Shown here: in pieces, positions 33,972 through 42,559 of the stretch
How the letters are laid out: every line of letters begins with the position of its first letter
Numbering within the stretch: position 1 is the first letter of the stretch
Assembly: GCA_009760855.2 (NCBI GenBank)
Contig: WPIO01000026.1
Location: 3,664,501-3,728,500, forward strand
Direction: 5' to 3'
DNA length: 64,000 bases
Source: Cristatella mucedo
Lineage: Eukaryota; Bryozoa; Phylactolaemata; Cristatellidae
Position numbers and translations under genes: made by a program
The notes under the pieces: model-generated
The model's database searches: none
The model's input: only the letters and a program-made list of their open reading frames with translations
Told to the model about the DNA's origin: nothing

Positions 33972-34367
33972 CTATACATATACACGATTGCCATTTATTA
34001 CTTGCTTTTTTAAACTAACCCCAACAAAGCCATAAGTGTTGTCTTTACGTATTACTTTATTTCTTTGATTTTCTGAAAAAGATGCCTCTCGCAAATTTCT
34101 AAAACAATTATTTTGTCTATTATTATCTTTATGGTCAATTCCCTGTACTGGCATTTTACCTGTTACTATCAACCAGATCAATCTGTGCGCTTGGTAGTGT
34201 TTCCCATCAATTTTTATTCTTATATAACCAGTGTTATTTACTGTTCCGGCTTCTGCGCCTGCTCTAACAATACCTCTTCTACCCATCTTCCAGAAGAGTT
34301 TCCCAGTATCTGGATTATAGTCTAAAAGTTGCATAACTCGATCACTAAAGATAGAATCTTTATTCAT
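33972..34367 (-). CDS. HNH endonuclease, homing-type (131 aa)
   Basis: The N-terminal part reads LLDYNPDTGKLFWK, followed by 'GYIRIKIDGKHYQAHRLIWL' (catalytic-region His) and 'GIDHKDNNRQNNCFRNLR'. This is the arrangement of phage and bacterial HNH_3 nucleases. A short AP2-like start 'NTYGFVGVSLKK' follows before the frame ends. Such AP2 domains are usually longer, so the C-terminus may be truncated. It would cut DNA, typically in homing or genome processing. Its codons are as AT-rich as the rest of the element. It is unusual in a Polinton-like element. Confidence 0.8.
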   Translation of the reverse strand: MNKDSIFSDRVMQLLDYNPDTGKLFWKMGRRGIVRAGAEAGTVNNTGYIRIKIDGKHYQAHRLIWLIVTGKMPVQGIDHKDNNRQNNCFRNLREASFSENQRNKVIRKDNTYGFVGVSLKKQVINGNRVYV

Positions 34368-34422
34368 TTTTAATATATAATAGTTTAATTTGTCTTTAAA
34401 TAAAATTTAATTTATTATAGAA

Positions 34423-35189
34423 ATGGAATACCATGAAGCAAAACTAAACTTATTAGATCATCAAGTAAACTTGATACACAAATCTGATAAACCTATTTCA
34501 ATCAGATTAAAAAAAGAAGATCTATCAAGTTCTATTTCTATTTTTGTAACAAAACACAACTAAACAAAATTGAAAAATGCAAATCTAAAAACACTGGCTT
34601 ACAACTAAATCTAAGTTTGAAACAATTGAAACGTAATAGAAGATTTGGCTCAGAAATTGTTGATCTAATAAATAAACTTACTGGAAACCGTGAAATGCAT
34701 ATGCGGCTTCCTTCAGGGGTAAAATCGGAATTTGTACCAGGTGGTTCATTCAACGGTACTGGTCGTTACTCATATGTGGGCCCAGGAACAAAATTCACTC
34801 AAAGAATGAATGAATCTTATGAAGGTGTAAGTGATTTAGACCGACGGGCCCTTATCCATGACCATGACTATACCGAAACTTCATCTATGCCTGAGCCTCA
34901 AAGAACACAAATAAGAAACTTGTCAGACTTGGTATTAGCTGAATCTGCTGATAGAATTGCTCTCGATCCAAGACAGCCTGCATATGTTCGTGAAGATGCT
35001 AAGACTGTAGCAGCTGTAATAATGGCTAAGGCCAAATTAGGCTTGGGAATTGGCGGAGCATTAAACGATTCATTTGCTACTGATTTTCTAAAAGATAAAA
35101 TAAGTAATCCTGCTAGTCTTAATAAGATAAAAAATTATGCTCGTGGAATAGTTGATAAAATGCTTGATATCACTCGGAAAAAGATCTAA
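34423..35189 (+). pseudogene. Phospholipase A2 virion protein (VP1-PLA2-like), one frameshift
   Basis: The start at 34423 follows tttattatagaa. The first 46 codons end at a stop near 34,563, and the main frame (34617-35189, open from about 34,545) continues in another phase. The main frame contains a PLA2 signature: a calcium-binding-loop-like YVGPGT near 34,775 and the catalytic His-Asp in ALIHDHDYTE near 34,850. These are the motifs known from parvovirus VP1 and found also in adintoviruses. The family acts in breaching endosomal membranes during entry. The N-terminal Lys-rich segment with a G-x-x-L-x-L pattern is typical of minor capsid proteins. The copy is broken by a single shift near 34,545. 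Confidence 0.8.
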
Positions 35190-35218
35190 AAAAATTTAAC
35201 TTACAAACTATTTTATAT

Positions 35219-35716
35219 TTATATTTTTTTTAACTCTGCTGGATTGAACATTGATCTCTTTGGTGAACTATAAACTTTTACTTGGTCAATCTTTAGTCTA
35301 ATATTTAATCTTTCTTCATTATTATAATATTCTTTTGAAACATAACTACCATCAAGAATTCCAGTGATACAAAAATCATTTCCTAACTTTTTTATGATAT
35401 CTGCTGGACTAGATACTTTAATTTGTTTATTATTCTCATCAAACATAATACTAGGTTTCTTTCCAAAATCAAATCTAATTCCAATTGTCGACCTTGCACT
35501 AGCATCAAATGCATTGAAATCTAATTGTTCACTCGATCTATCTACAATGTTTTGAATATAAGGAAGTGATTCTTCTGTTATATACATCAACGCACTAAGA
35601 TAAGGTTTTGAATCTTTTGAAATTTTCTCTTCAACATGAATGTGTGCAGGTTTTCCTTTTGGGATAACAACTGCAGAATTTTGGAGAACTACAAATTTTT
35701 TTTCTTGATTTTCCAT
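35219..35716 (-). CDS. Hypothetical viral-element protein (165 aa)
   Basis: Intact frame starting two bases after aatataga. The protein mixes beta-like and charged segments: 'KKFVVLQNSAVVIPKGKPAH' at the N-terminus, and a C-terminal stretch with 'DFCITGILDGSYVSKEYY' and 'NIRLKIDQVKVY'. This could be an OB-fold-like barrel, so a single-stranded DNA-binding role is conceivable but unproven. It lies between the protease remnant and the PLA2 gene. Confidence 0.55.
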   Translation of the reverse strand: MENQEKKFVVLQNSAVVIPKGKPAHIHVEEKISKDSKPYLSALMYITEESLPYIQNIVDRSSEQLDFNAFDASARSTIGIRFDFGKKPSIMFDENNKQIKVSSPADIIKKLGNDFCITGILDGSYVSKEYYNNEERLNIRLKIDQVKVYSSPKRSMFNPAELKKI

Positions 35717-35745
35717 TCTATATTAGTAGAAATATTTTGTTTAAT

Positions 35746-36122
35746 TCAAATTAATAATTGCATGACTGTACCAAAATCAACAAATTCCATTAATTTAAGA
35801 AAGATTAAGCACCTCATTCCACAATCCGTTTGATTAAACTTTTGAAGTTGAAACGTTTGAAAACTTGGTGTAACACCGAAATAATTAATAACTTCTGGCA
35901 TTGGAGGAGCACCGAACGAGTCAAAATAAAAACATCGATCTCCAATTTTTTAAGAGCTACCCAATGATATATCGCTAGATCTGATTTATCAGTATTGCAA
36001 AAAAGGCACTCATTCTGTTCTGGAGAACTTAATTCATCTCTTGCAAATACACCTCTGAAATTTTTTATATCTAATTCTTTTACATAGTGATTTATTTCAA
36101 AGTCAGTAGGTGGTGTACTTTT
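35746..36122 (-). pseudogene. Adenain-like cysteine protease remnant
   Basis: No long frame survives, but the reverse complement shows the adenovirus-protease-type order. It has an N-terminal 'FRGVFARDELSS' (near 36,050), the catalytic-His context YHWVAL (His codon at 35966-35964), FDSFGAPP with the Asp at 35922-35920, an FQLQKFNQ segment supplying the oxyanion Gln, and DCGMRC with the nucleophilic Cys at 35823-35821. The His part and the Asp/Cys part lie in different frames, with a shift near the T-run at 35,945-35,951. No start codon was found. In related elements this enzyme matures capsid proteins. Confidence 0.75.
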
Positions 36123-36482
36123 TTAAATTTTTTTTAAATTGTTGATAGTTCTTCTTAGTTCAGAAAGTATTTGTTCTTTACTAGCTCCAGTACCAAATTT
36201 CTTTCCATGAGATAGAACTCCAGTACCTAACTTTTTACCATGAGATAGAACTCCAGTACCTAACTTTTTACCATGACTCAAAACTCCAGTACCTAACTTT
36301 TTACCATGAGATAAAACACCTTCATCAACACTTCTTAACTTAACAAACTTTGACTTTTTACTTTCACAAATCACGCAAATTGCTTTAATCATTCCCATAA
36401 GACCTTTTGTACTATCAATCTCAACATACTCCTCATGAATGCTATCTGTAGGCTTTTTGCATTTCAAGCAGTAAATTTCCAT
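36123..36482 (-). CDS. Zinc-ribbon protein with four 11-residue tandem repeats (119 aa)
   Basis: The start at 36482 follows atgttatagaa. The N-terminal YCLKCKK...CVICESKK pattern (two CxxC pairs, residues 4-39) matches the small zinc-ribbon proteins common in Polinton-like elements. After it come four tandem copies of GVLSHGKKLGT (33 nt each, 36190-36320), the last with Phe for Leu, and then a helical tail. The repeats are nearly identical in DNA, so the expansion is recent relative to other decay. Lys/His-rich repeats could bind nucleic acid; this is inference. Confidence 0.75.
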   Translation of the reverse strand: MEIYCLKCKKPTDSIHEEYVEIDSTKGLMGMIKAICVICESKKSKFVKLRSVDEGVLSHGKKLGTGVLSHGKKLGTGVLSHGKKLGTGVLSHGKKFGTGASKEQILSELRRTINNLKKI

Positions 36483-36511
36483 TTCTATAACATAAAAACT
36501 TTTTTTAGTAT

Positions 36512-38389
36512 ATGAAATATCTCTTCGAGTAAGGGCGTTTAATTTTGGACAAGATGTAGATACTGGACATAAAGAACCATTGCCGAGTTTACCAATCAGA
36601 GCTTTAGTTTTAGGTCCAAGTGGGTCAGGTAAGTCTCAACTTATCATGAATTGGATATTTTATGGAATGGTTAATTATGATTGTTGTACAATTATTGCTT
36701 CAAGTTTAGATCAAAAGTTATATCGTGGACTTATGTCAATGACAAAAGAAAACAAAGCTTATTCTTGGATTAACGGAATTGATGCTATGCCAGAAGTAGA
36801 CTCGTATAAGAACTGCAAGAATGTTGTTGTACTTGATGATTTAATGACTGAGGATCAAACTAAAATATTAGACTATTTCACACGAGGAAGACATAAAGGT
36901 CTGAATATTTTCTATCTTGCTCAAGGCTTTACTAATATACCTAGGAGAGAAATCAGAAACAATGTAAATCTAATAGTAATCTTTAAACAAAACACAACTG
37001 ACATTGAGTATATTCGTGATGCATATGTTGGAGATATTGATAAGAAACAATTTAGAGAATGGGTCAACTCTTGTACTAGAAACCGTTTTGGGTATTGTAT
37101 AATGGATCTAACAAAGACTGAGTCGGAAGGCAGATTTTGGTCTGTTGATTCAGAGGGAAAGCAATTAATGACATTTTTAATTATTAATAGATATAGTAAA
37201 ATGTTTAATGGAAAAATTTACTCGAGTGGTAAAAAACCTTACAAAGGAAGTGTTCAAGAGGCATTATATTATGAAACTAAACTGCAAAACCTGCAAGATC
37301 TAAGAGATGCAAATATTTTAGAAAACTCCAGTGAGATACAAAGAATAGAATCAGAAATTGCTGTAAGAGATGCTGCTGAGCATAGACTAAACGAGCAAGC
37401 ATTAGAGAGATCTACTGATAACTCAGGTAAAGTTGTTGTTGAGAAACTTAAAAGAATTAGACCCAAACTTGCTTTACAGATAGAAAACAAAGAACAGCTT
37501 CAGAAAGTTTTAGAATACAAACAAAAACCAGACATATCTAGTACTATTCAAAAAGCGAGAGACGCTGTTAGTGAAGGAAAGCATAAAAAAGCGATTACTA
37601 TAGCAAATCAAGCAAAGACATATGCAGCAAACCCAGAAATCCGAGAAGCTATTGATGCTGCTCAAAAAGGTTTAGCTGAAGAGTTAAATATAAATCCATC
37701 CACTGGCACACCGAAGAAAACTGCAGTACAAGATTTTGATAAAGCTGAACTAATTAAATTAATTAATGAAAAAAATGGATATGTTCCAAGTTATGTAGCA
37801 AGAATAATAAATGAGATTGATAGTACAAATAAAGATTTAAAACTATATGAGCTAGGACGAAAGCTTTTTAATGAAAAAATGTATACTCCTGAACAAGAAC
37901 TAGAACAGACTGCTCATGATATCTTAGAATACACAATGGGTTATTATAATAAACTTGATGGTAAACAAGTTGATAAAATACAAAAAGCATATGCGTTAAC
38001 AATTGATAAAAAAGAAAGATTTACTTGATATTATTTGAGCAAAGAAAACTGGTGGAATAAATAAACAAGTAAAAAAGACTGTGCAGAATCTTAGTGAAGA
38101 GAATCTTTCCAGTGTTATTTCAGAGTTCGATAAAATAAAAAAAAGAAGTGTAAAAGAACAGAGAGTTTTAGATTATTTAAAACAAAAAGTTGGTAGTGGC
38201 ATTGAAATAATTCCACTAGTTGTAAAGAATGATTCAGAAGTATTTGACAAGATAGAATTGTGGATTTGTGAGCTTGCTGCTGGAGATACTGGAGTAGTAA
38301 ATTCTATTAGTGCTGCTGTTGATTACCTTGCAAAATCTAGAAAAGTACCAAAGACATACATTGCTAAAATTAATAAAAATTTTATATGA
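36512..38389 (+). pseudogene. Genome-packaging ATPase (FtsK/HerA type) with long C-terminal extension, broken
   Basis: The main frame is open to TGA at 38026-38028. Walker A is GPSGSGKS (near 36,612-36,635), Walker B is VVVLDDLM (near 36,820-36,843) and a sensor-like 'IFYLAQGFTN' follows. The likely start ATG at 36512, after a TATA-type motif, is one base out of phase with the main frame, so there is a shift near 36,530. Beyond the ATPase core (about 230 residues) is a charged helical extension. Coding-like sequence continues past the stop in another phase to 38389, with one further TGA at 38036. The family pumps viral DNA into capsids. Neighbours are capsid genes. Confidence 0.85.
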
Positions 38390-38399
38390 TATATAGAAA

Positions 38400-39272
38400 A
38401 TGTCTGATCTTCTTGGTTTAGCTAAGGATATTCTAAAAAATGTTGAATCAATCAAAAAAGGTTGTTCTGCAGGTAAGGAAGGATACGTTTTTAATATAAG
38501 TGGAACTACTAATCCCATTAGAGTAAACATCAATAACCCAATTAAACTTAAGAATAAAAACTTTAAAGTTTGTTTTAAAAAGTTTTTCCGAACTAACTCT
38601 ATTAAAAACATTACATCTGCAAATAATACTTTTGTTTACAGGATTACAGGTGGATCAGAGCGAATAGTAAGGGTTCCTCCTGGAATATATGCTGCTGTGT
38701 CTGATGATGTAAATATTGGTATTGCTGACGTAATAAATAATTCTGTTGTGTTATCGTGAAGTGACAAGTTTGTTTTAGGTATTGATACTGCTACTTCTAA
38801 TTCTTGGATCACTATGCCTGCTGGGTTTACATTTGTTGCTGTTAAATCTACTATAGCTCCATTACTTGGATTTACTGGAACTGTTTATACAACAGACAAG
38901 ACACTTCCATTAGACACATATAGTGCAGCTCCTGGGAAACAATTTACACAAGTAGTTGTAGATCCTTGAGAGAAAATTATTTCAGAGAATGAAGTTTTTG
39001 TTTCTGACTTAAACTTAATTCTTATAAACTGCAATTTGGTTGCTAGTGGAACAAGTTATATAAATAATATTGAAACGCAAGCTCTTAGAAGTTTTGCTTA
39101 TAATTTTTATCCTTGGGAACAAATGGTATATGAACCGAATACTCTTGAATATCACAATCTTGTTGGAGAATCTATTTCTGATATATTGGTTACTATTACA
39201 GATCAAAATTTGAAAGTCTTAGATTTTTGTTCTCAGCAAATTACTGTTGTAATAGAAATTATTGAAGTATAA
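38400..39272 (+). pseudogene. Penton-like (minor capsid) protein with two in-frame TGA codons
   Basis: The start at 38400 follows gatatatagaaa. One reading frame runs to TAA at 39270-39272 but is interrupted by TGA at 38757-38759 and 38967-38969, without a frameshift. The N-terminus (LGLAKDILKNVESIKKG) is helical and the middle is beta-rich. The C-terminal part has 'SYINNIETQALRSF', 'EYHNLVGESISDILVTITDQ' and 'QQITVVIEIIEV'. This pattern is typical of the penton/minor capsid-like proteins of Polinton-type elements. It would form capsid vertices, the usual anchor for fibres. In-frame Trp is read from TGG elsewhere, so I treat the TGAs as mutations. Confidence 0.65.
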
Positions 39273-39279
39273 TATAAGA

Positions 39280-39621
39280 ATGTCTATAAGAATCACTGGA
39301 ACTACTAGTTCTGATTTAAAAACTCTTGTTCCTCCAATCCTATTAGGATCAGATTCTGGTTATAACAAAATAGGCTTACGAAGAGTTGAGTTTACTTATA
39401 CTAACAAAGTAGTGTTAAATATTATTTCTAATGCAAACAATTTTCTTTGGTATAAATCAGGTTTTACAACTCCTCATTCATCTATTGAGATTGCTGAAGG
39501 ATATTACGATAGTAATAAAATTGTTAGTGCTCTAAATACTGCTCTATCAGCGGCTGGAGCTCTATATGTTGTCTCAGGCAGAACAACAAGTGGTGGAATA
39601 AAGTTTAGTGTAATCTTCTAA
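39280..39621 (+). CDS. Capsid-like protein, N-terminal part only (113 aa)
   Basis: The start at 39280 follows aatataaga. The peptide contains 'SGYNKIGLRRVEFTYTNKVV', 'NNFLWYKSGF' and an 'SSIEIAEGYYDSNKIVSALN' segment. This resembles the N-terminal domain of a large capsid-associated protein found in Polinton-like elements. The frame ends after 113 codons, much shorter than expected. The next 60 bases hold a tandem-looking nYAKkAf/nYAKeAy coding pattern in another phase, and then viral-like sequence stops. I infer that the gene is truncated at the element's right end. Confidence 0.5.
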   Translation: MSIRITGTTSSDLKTLVPPILLGSDSGYNKIGLRRVEFTYTNKVVLNIISNANNFLWYKSGFTTPHSSIEIAEGYYDSNKIVSALNTALSAAGALYVVSGRTTSGGIKFSVIF

Positions 39622-39781
39622 CTACGCCAAGAAAGCCTTTAATTATGCCAAGGAAGCATACAAAATAGCCATTATTTCCTAAAAACACTTTTTTGACCAG
39701 GACATTGTTAACTTTAAATTAATCCATTTCCAATGAAAAACTATAAAAATTTCCATCCTATCGTTCACATTTATTCAAAAC

Positions 39782-40010
39782 GGACAGCAAATGAATCAAA
39801 ATTAACAGTTATTTATTACGAAGTTGGAAAAGTTTGGTGACGCTTTCTATGATCTGTCACTTTCACACTTTCATTCAACAAGTTCCACTCCTTGATCGTA
39901 GCTGTCATAAGCTTAGCCTTTGAATTGGTAAGACCAATGACTCTGTTCGTTTTTTATGTCTTTCTAGGTAGGAAGTATGGCTTTCTCATCATAGCGCATC
40001 TGTAAAACTA
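39782..40010. repeat. Dispersed repeat D, copy 1
   Basis: The stretch 'ttcacactttcattcaacaagttc...' through 'gtatggctttctcatcatagcgcatctg' matches 54,481-54,700 in the same orientation over about 230 bases with many substitutions. It abuts the right end of the viral element. The repeat class is unknown. Confidence 0.6.
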
Positions 40011-40795
40011 GAACCGGTTATGCAATATCTTCCTGGTTTCTAAATTGCTACTCTCCCCTGAAGATGGCCGATCCCTCTTCAGAGGTGTGGTAACGGGAGC
40101 TCAGGACAGTGTGGTGCTGGGGCGATATATAAAGAAATGTTTGGATACATGGCGGAGGTGCGTTTATGCCAGTTCGACCTTTGGAAGGCTCCACCGGGAA
40201 GAACCGTGCAGTTGCTTAAGTGATCAGTGGGCTTCCGTAAGCTGTTTGAATAATAAAACTCTTAGCTTTTTTCTCCTGTGTATCAGCCATTAAACGTAAC
40301 AGAATTATATATATTAAAATGATATTTGACACGTTACCTATTACTGTATAAGAAACTCCCACTACTAAGAAGCGATTGTTCACCGTACCTTTAAGTGCTC
40401 TCTCCCAGTTATCGAACTTGAAATTAGGTGCTCAGGGCTTTCCTTTATCCCCGCATGCACGACGAATAATGCTTTGTACGCCTTGCACATCCTAACAGGC
40501 GCTTTCATGGACTACTTTTACGCTTTTGTCTCACTAAATTGTCCACTCGCTTAGCAAAATGCGTCTACTAGATGCAAGAAACTTCTTGATGTGGCCAACT
40601 CGGTGGTAGCATAAACTAAAGCGTTCGTATATGGCACCTTTAGTGTTACTCTTCTATCGATATTACCAGAGGCACAATTTAAATGATGATGCAAACACCG
40701 TAGCATGCTTCCGCAACTGTATATCATTCTGCCGCTCACAGCGAACGAGCACACAAGCGTTCGGCCCCGAGATCACGTGGGATCTGCCTCTTTTA
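40011..40795. other. No gene recognised
   Basis: No domain-bearing frame or clear repeat was found. The short open frames lack support. Confidence 0.45.
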
Positions 40796-41060
40796 TGTAA
40801 TGTAATGTATTTCCATCTGTAACGCCACAAAGACAAAGTGGGTGTTACGCAGGACAGTTTTTTGTTTCGCACTCAAAGCTTAAGCGACTTTCGGTCGCAT
40901 TCGGTAGCCAGCAGACTTCATCTCACACAATGATGATAAAGTGAGAAGCATAGCTGAGTCGGAAAGGCAGTCGAGGAAGTGAATAGCATGGAAGTAGCAG
41001 CTCAAGACGGCTGGAAATGATGTGCCCCAATCGGCAGCAGGGGAATACTTTTTCTGCTGG
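40796..41060 (-). mobile_element. LINE B 3' fragment
   Basis: It starts 'gtaatgtaatgtatttccatctgtaacgcc' and continues through 'gtagccagcagacttcatctcac' to 'cggctggaaatgatgtgcccc', as in the copies at 17648 and 48818. Minus orientation. Confidence 0.85.
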
Positions 41061-41700
41061 GTCTGCTAGCCCAAACCCTTACCATCCATAAACCGCCCAC
41101 CAAGGGCCGGTTAAGGTGCTCTAGGTATCACCATCTAGCACACATCGTAAAGCTCCACAACGTGAACTGCAGCGAGCTAGTTCTCCTATTGGGAGCATCG
41201 TGATTTTTTTTGAAGGCGTAATTACGAGCTTCTTGAAAACTGTTTTTTAAGATTAGTGTGAAATATTTGTAGTTTGGTTCGCCCATCAGAGAGCCAGCCG
41301 ATGCCCAATACCGACAGTTTATTACCACGCACGGAGCCGAAGAGCGCACGGCTCCCCTCGGCCCCTACTCTCACTCGACTCCCTCCTCGACCCTGGCTGT
41401 CCCTTCGCCGACCCCGATGGTGAATCCACCATCTGTTCACCGGCGGGTTATCGGCCTGTATCAACGCCTCATTAGAAGCTGACCACAGCTGTGCGCAGGC
41501 CTCTCTCGGGGATTCGGGGATGCTCCCGCCAGCTGTTGAGGAAAGGAGCTGTACCAGCCCGCTTGCAATCGAACTACACTATTCTCATACCGAGATAACG
41601 TTCTCCCACACGTTAGTACTATATGTGGTGGCATAATAACGCACGATGCTGAGGAACCGATGATTGGTTGGGATACTACTTTTTCGCACCGAGTAAATAT
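41061..41700. other. No gene recognised
   Basis: GC-rich unique-looking sequence with overlapping minus-strand frames that have no recognisable domain. Confidence 0.4.
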
Positions 41701-41860
41701 AAATATAATTCATTTGTATAGCGCCATAAGAGAACCTAATCTCTATTCAGACGCTTCACTTATGCCATGGGGCTCGAGCCTAGGACTTCGGTCACGTGTA
41801 CATTCACCTTGACCTTGGCAGAGGCGAGTACGTTAACCGCTGAGCTAAACCAGCGTGGCT
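41701..41860 (-). mobile_element. SINE1 (tRNA head plus LINE A-type tail)
   Basis: In minus orientation the head reads as an A-box-like 'tagctcagcggttaacg' and a B-box-like 'ggctcgagcc'. The 3' part is 'tgaagcgtctgaatagagattaggttctc' ending in 'atacaaatgaattatattt'. The tail resembles the LINE A 3' end. Confidence 0.8.
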
Positions 41861-42084
41861 GGGCGTGGCATTAATCGGCTGCCCTTGTGGCTGGTCTTCT
41901 TCCATCGACCTACGTGACTGAGTGAGTTCATGAGGGAGTCCGTCCCCTACATACAAGTCGTCGACGCCAGCTTTCGCTGTGCCTTTAGCGATATTGATAG
42001 TACTACTTCGAAGGTACAGCTACGATGAGTGCCTTGTCAAAATGAAAAACATGATAGATATTTTGTTAATTTGCATTGGTAGCT

Positions 42085-42540
42085 GCAACATTGTGAGGGA
42101 ACGTATGACTCAGGAGCCCTATGAGCATAGGCCCAACGAGGGCTCACTCTGCCTAAGCAGCCGCAGGCGCTCGGGCGGTTGACAGAGGCAGACAATGGCT
42201 CTCGGTGGATGACTCGGCACTCAGGTCCAAATCCATGTATTGGCAGCATTTTTGGAGACATTTATCTACCACAAGCTGCCGCCAGCTGTAGGGTGGGTTC
42301 GGGACGAACAATGGCTCGACAGTGGGGGAAAAACAAATACATGCATGGAAAATAAGGGCTGTCGAAGTAGTACAGATGGGGAGAGGGCCAGATCTCTCTC
42401 GACGCCAGCAGCCGTCTGGAGTGCTCCGTAGACTGGGCGTAGCCTGTGTGGTTTTCTGATTAAAGTGCTTAGTGTTAGAGCCAGAAGTCTTGTTGCTCGG
42501 TCGCGATACCCAGCCTGACGACAGGTCGTGCTGTCACAAC
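42085..42540. repeat. Dispersed repeat E, copy 1
   Basis: About 450 bases, from 'aacattgtgagggaacg' to 'cagcctgacgacaggtcgtgctg', align with 57,575-57,955 in the same orientation. Shared words include 'atctaccacaa', 'atacatgcatggaa' and 'ttgttgctcggtcg'/'cttgctgctcggtcg'. Class unknown; no coding capacity is evident. Confidence 0.7.
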
Positions 42541-42559
42541 ATAATCATAAAAACAAATT

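Larger units (their letters stand above)
24400..39720. mobile_element. Endogenous Polinton/adintovirus-like DNA element, decayed and incomplete
   Basis: About 15.3 kb of strongly AT-rich sequence encodes, on both strands, a family B DNA polymerase with protein-primed-type features, a packaging ATPase, an adenain-like protease remnant, a PLA2 virion protein and a penton-like protein. It also carries fibre-like proteins, an HNH nuclease and small ORFs. This set is diagnostic of the Polinton/Maverick and adintovirus group. Frameshifts and in-frame stops affect the polymerase, ATPase, protease, PLA2 and penton-like genes, so the copy is inactive. I found no retrovirus-like integrase, no complete major capsid gene and no convincing terminal inverted repeats. 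The right end stops inside a capsid-like ORF. Boundaries are estimated from composition and from a host dispersed repeat starting at 39782. Confidence 0.9.

Noticed and set aside
24479-39621. CRISPR array or prokaryotic operon signals
   Set aside because: No regularly spaced direct repeats or Shine-Dalgarno sequences; the 33-bp repeats at 36.2 kb have no spacers and are coding.
24400-39720. Bacterial or phage contamination joined to host contig
   Set aside because: PolB, adenain and PLA2 types are of eukaryotic Polinton-like viruses, genes are broken as in old insertions, and host repeats flank both sides. Only the HNH and fibre modules look phage-like.
24400-39720. Retrovirus-like integrase in the element
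   Set aside because: No HHCC or DDE arrangement was seen in any frame; the unassigned ORFs are too short or of different composition.
42181-42230. Similarity of 'ctcggtggatgactcggc' to the start of 5.8S rRNA
   Set aside because: The match covers under 20 bases, the rest of 5.8S is absent, and the other copy of this repeat (57,680) lacks the resemblance.
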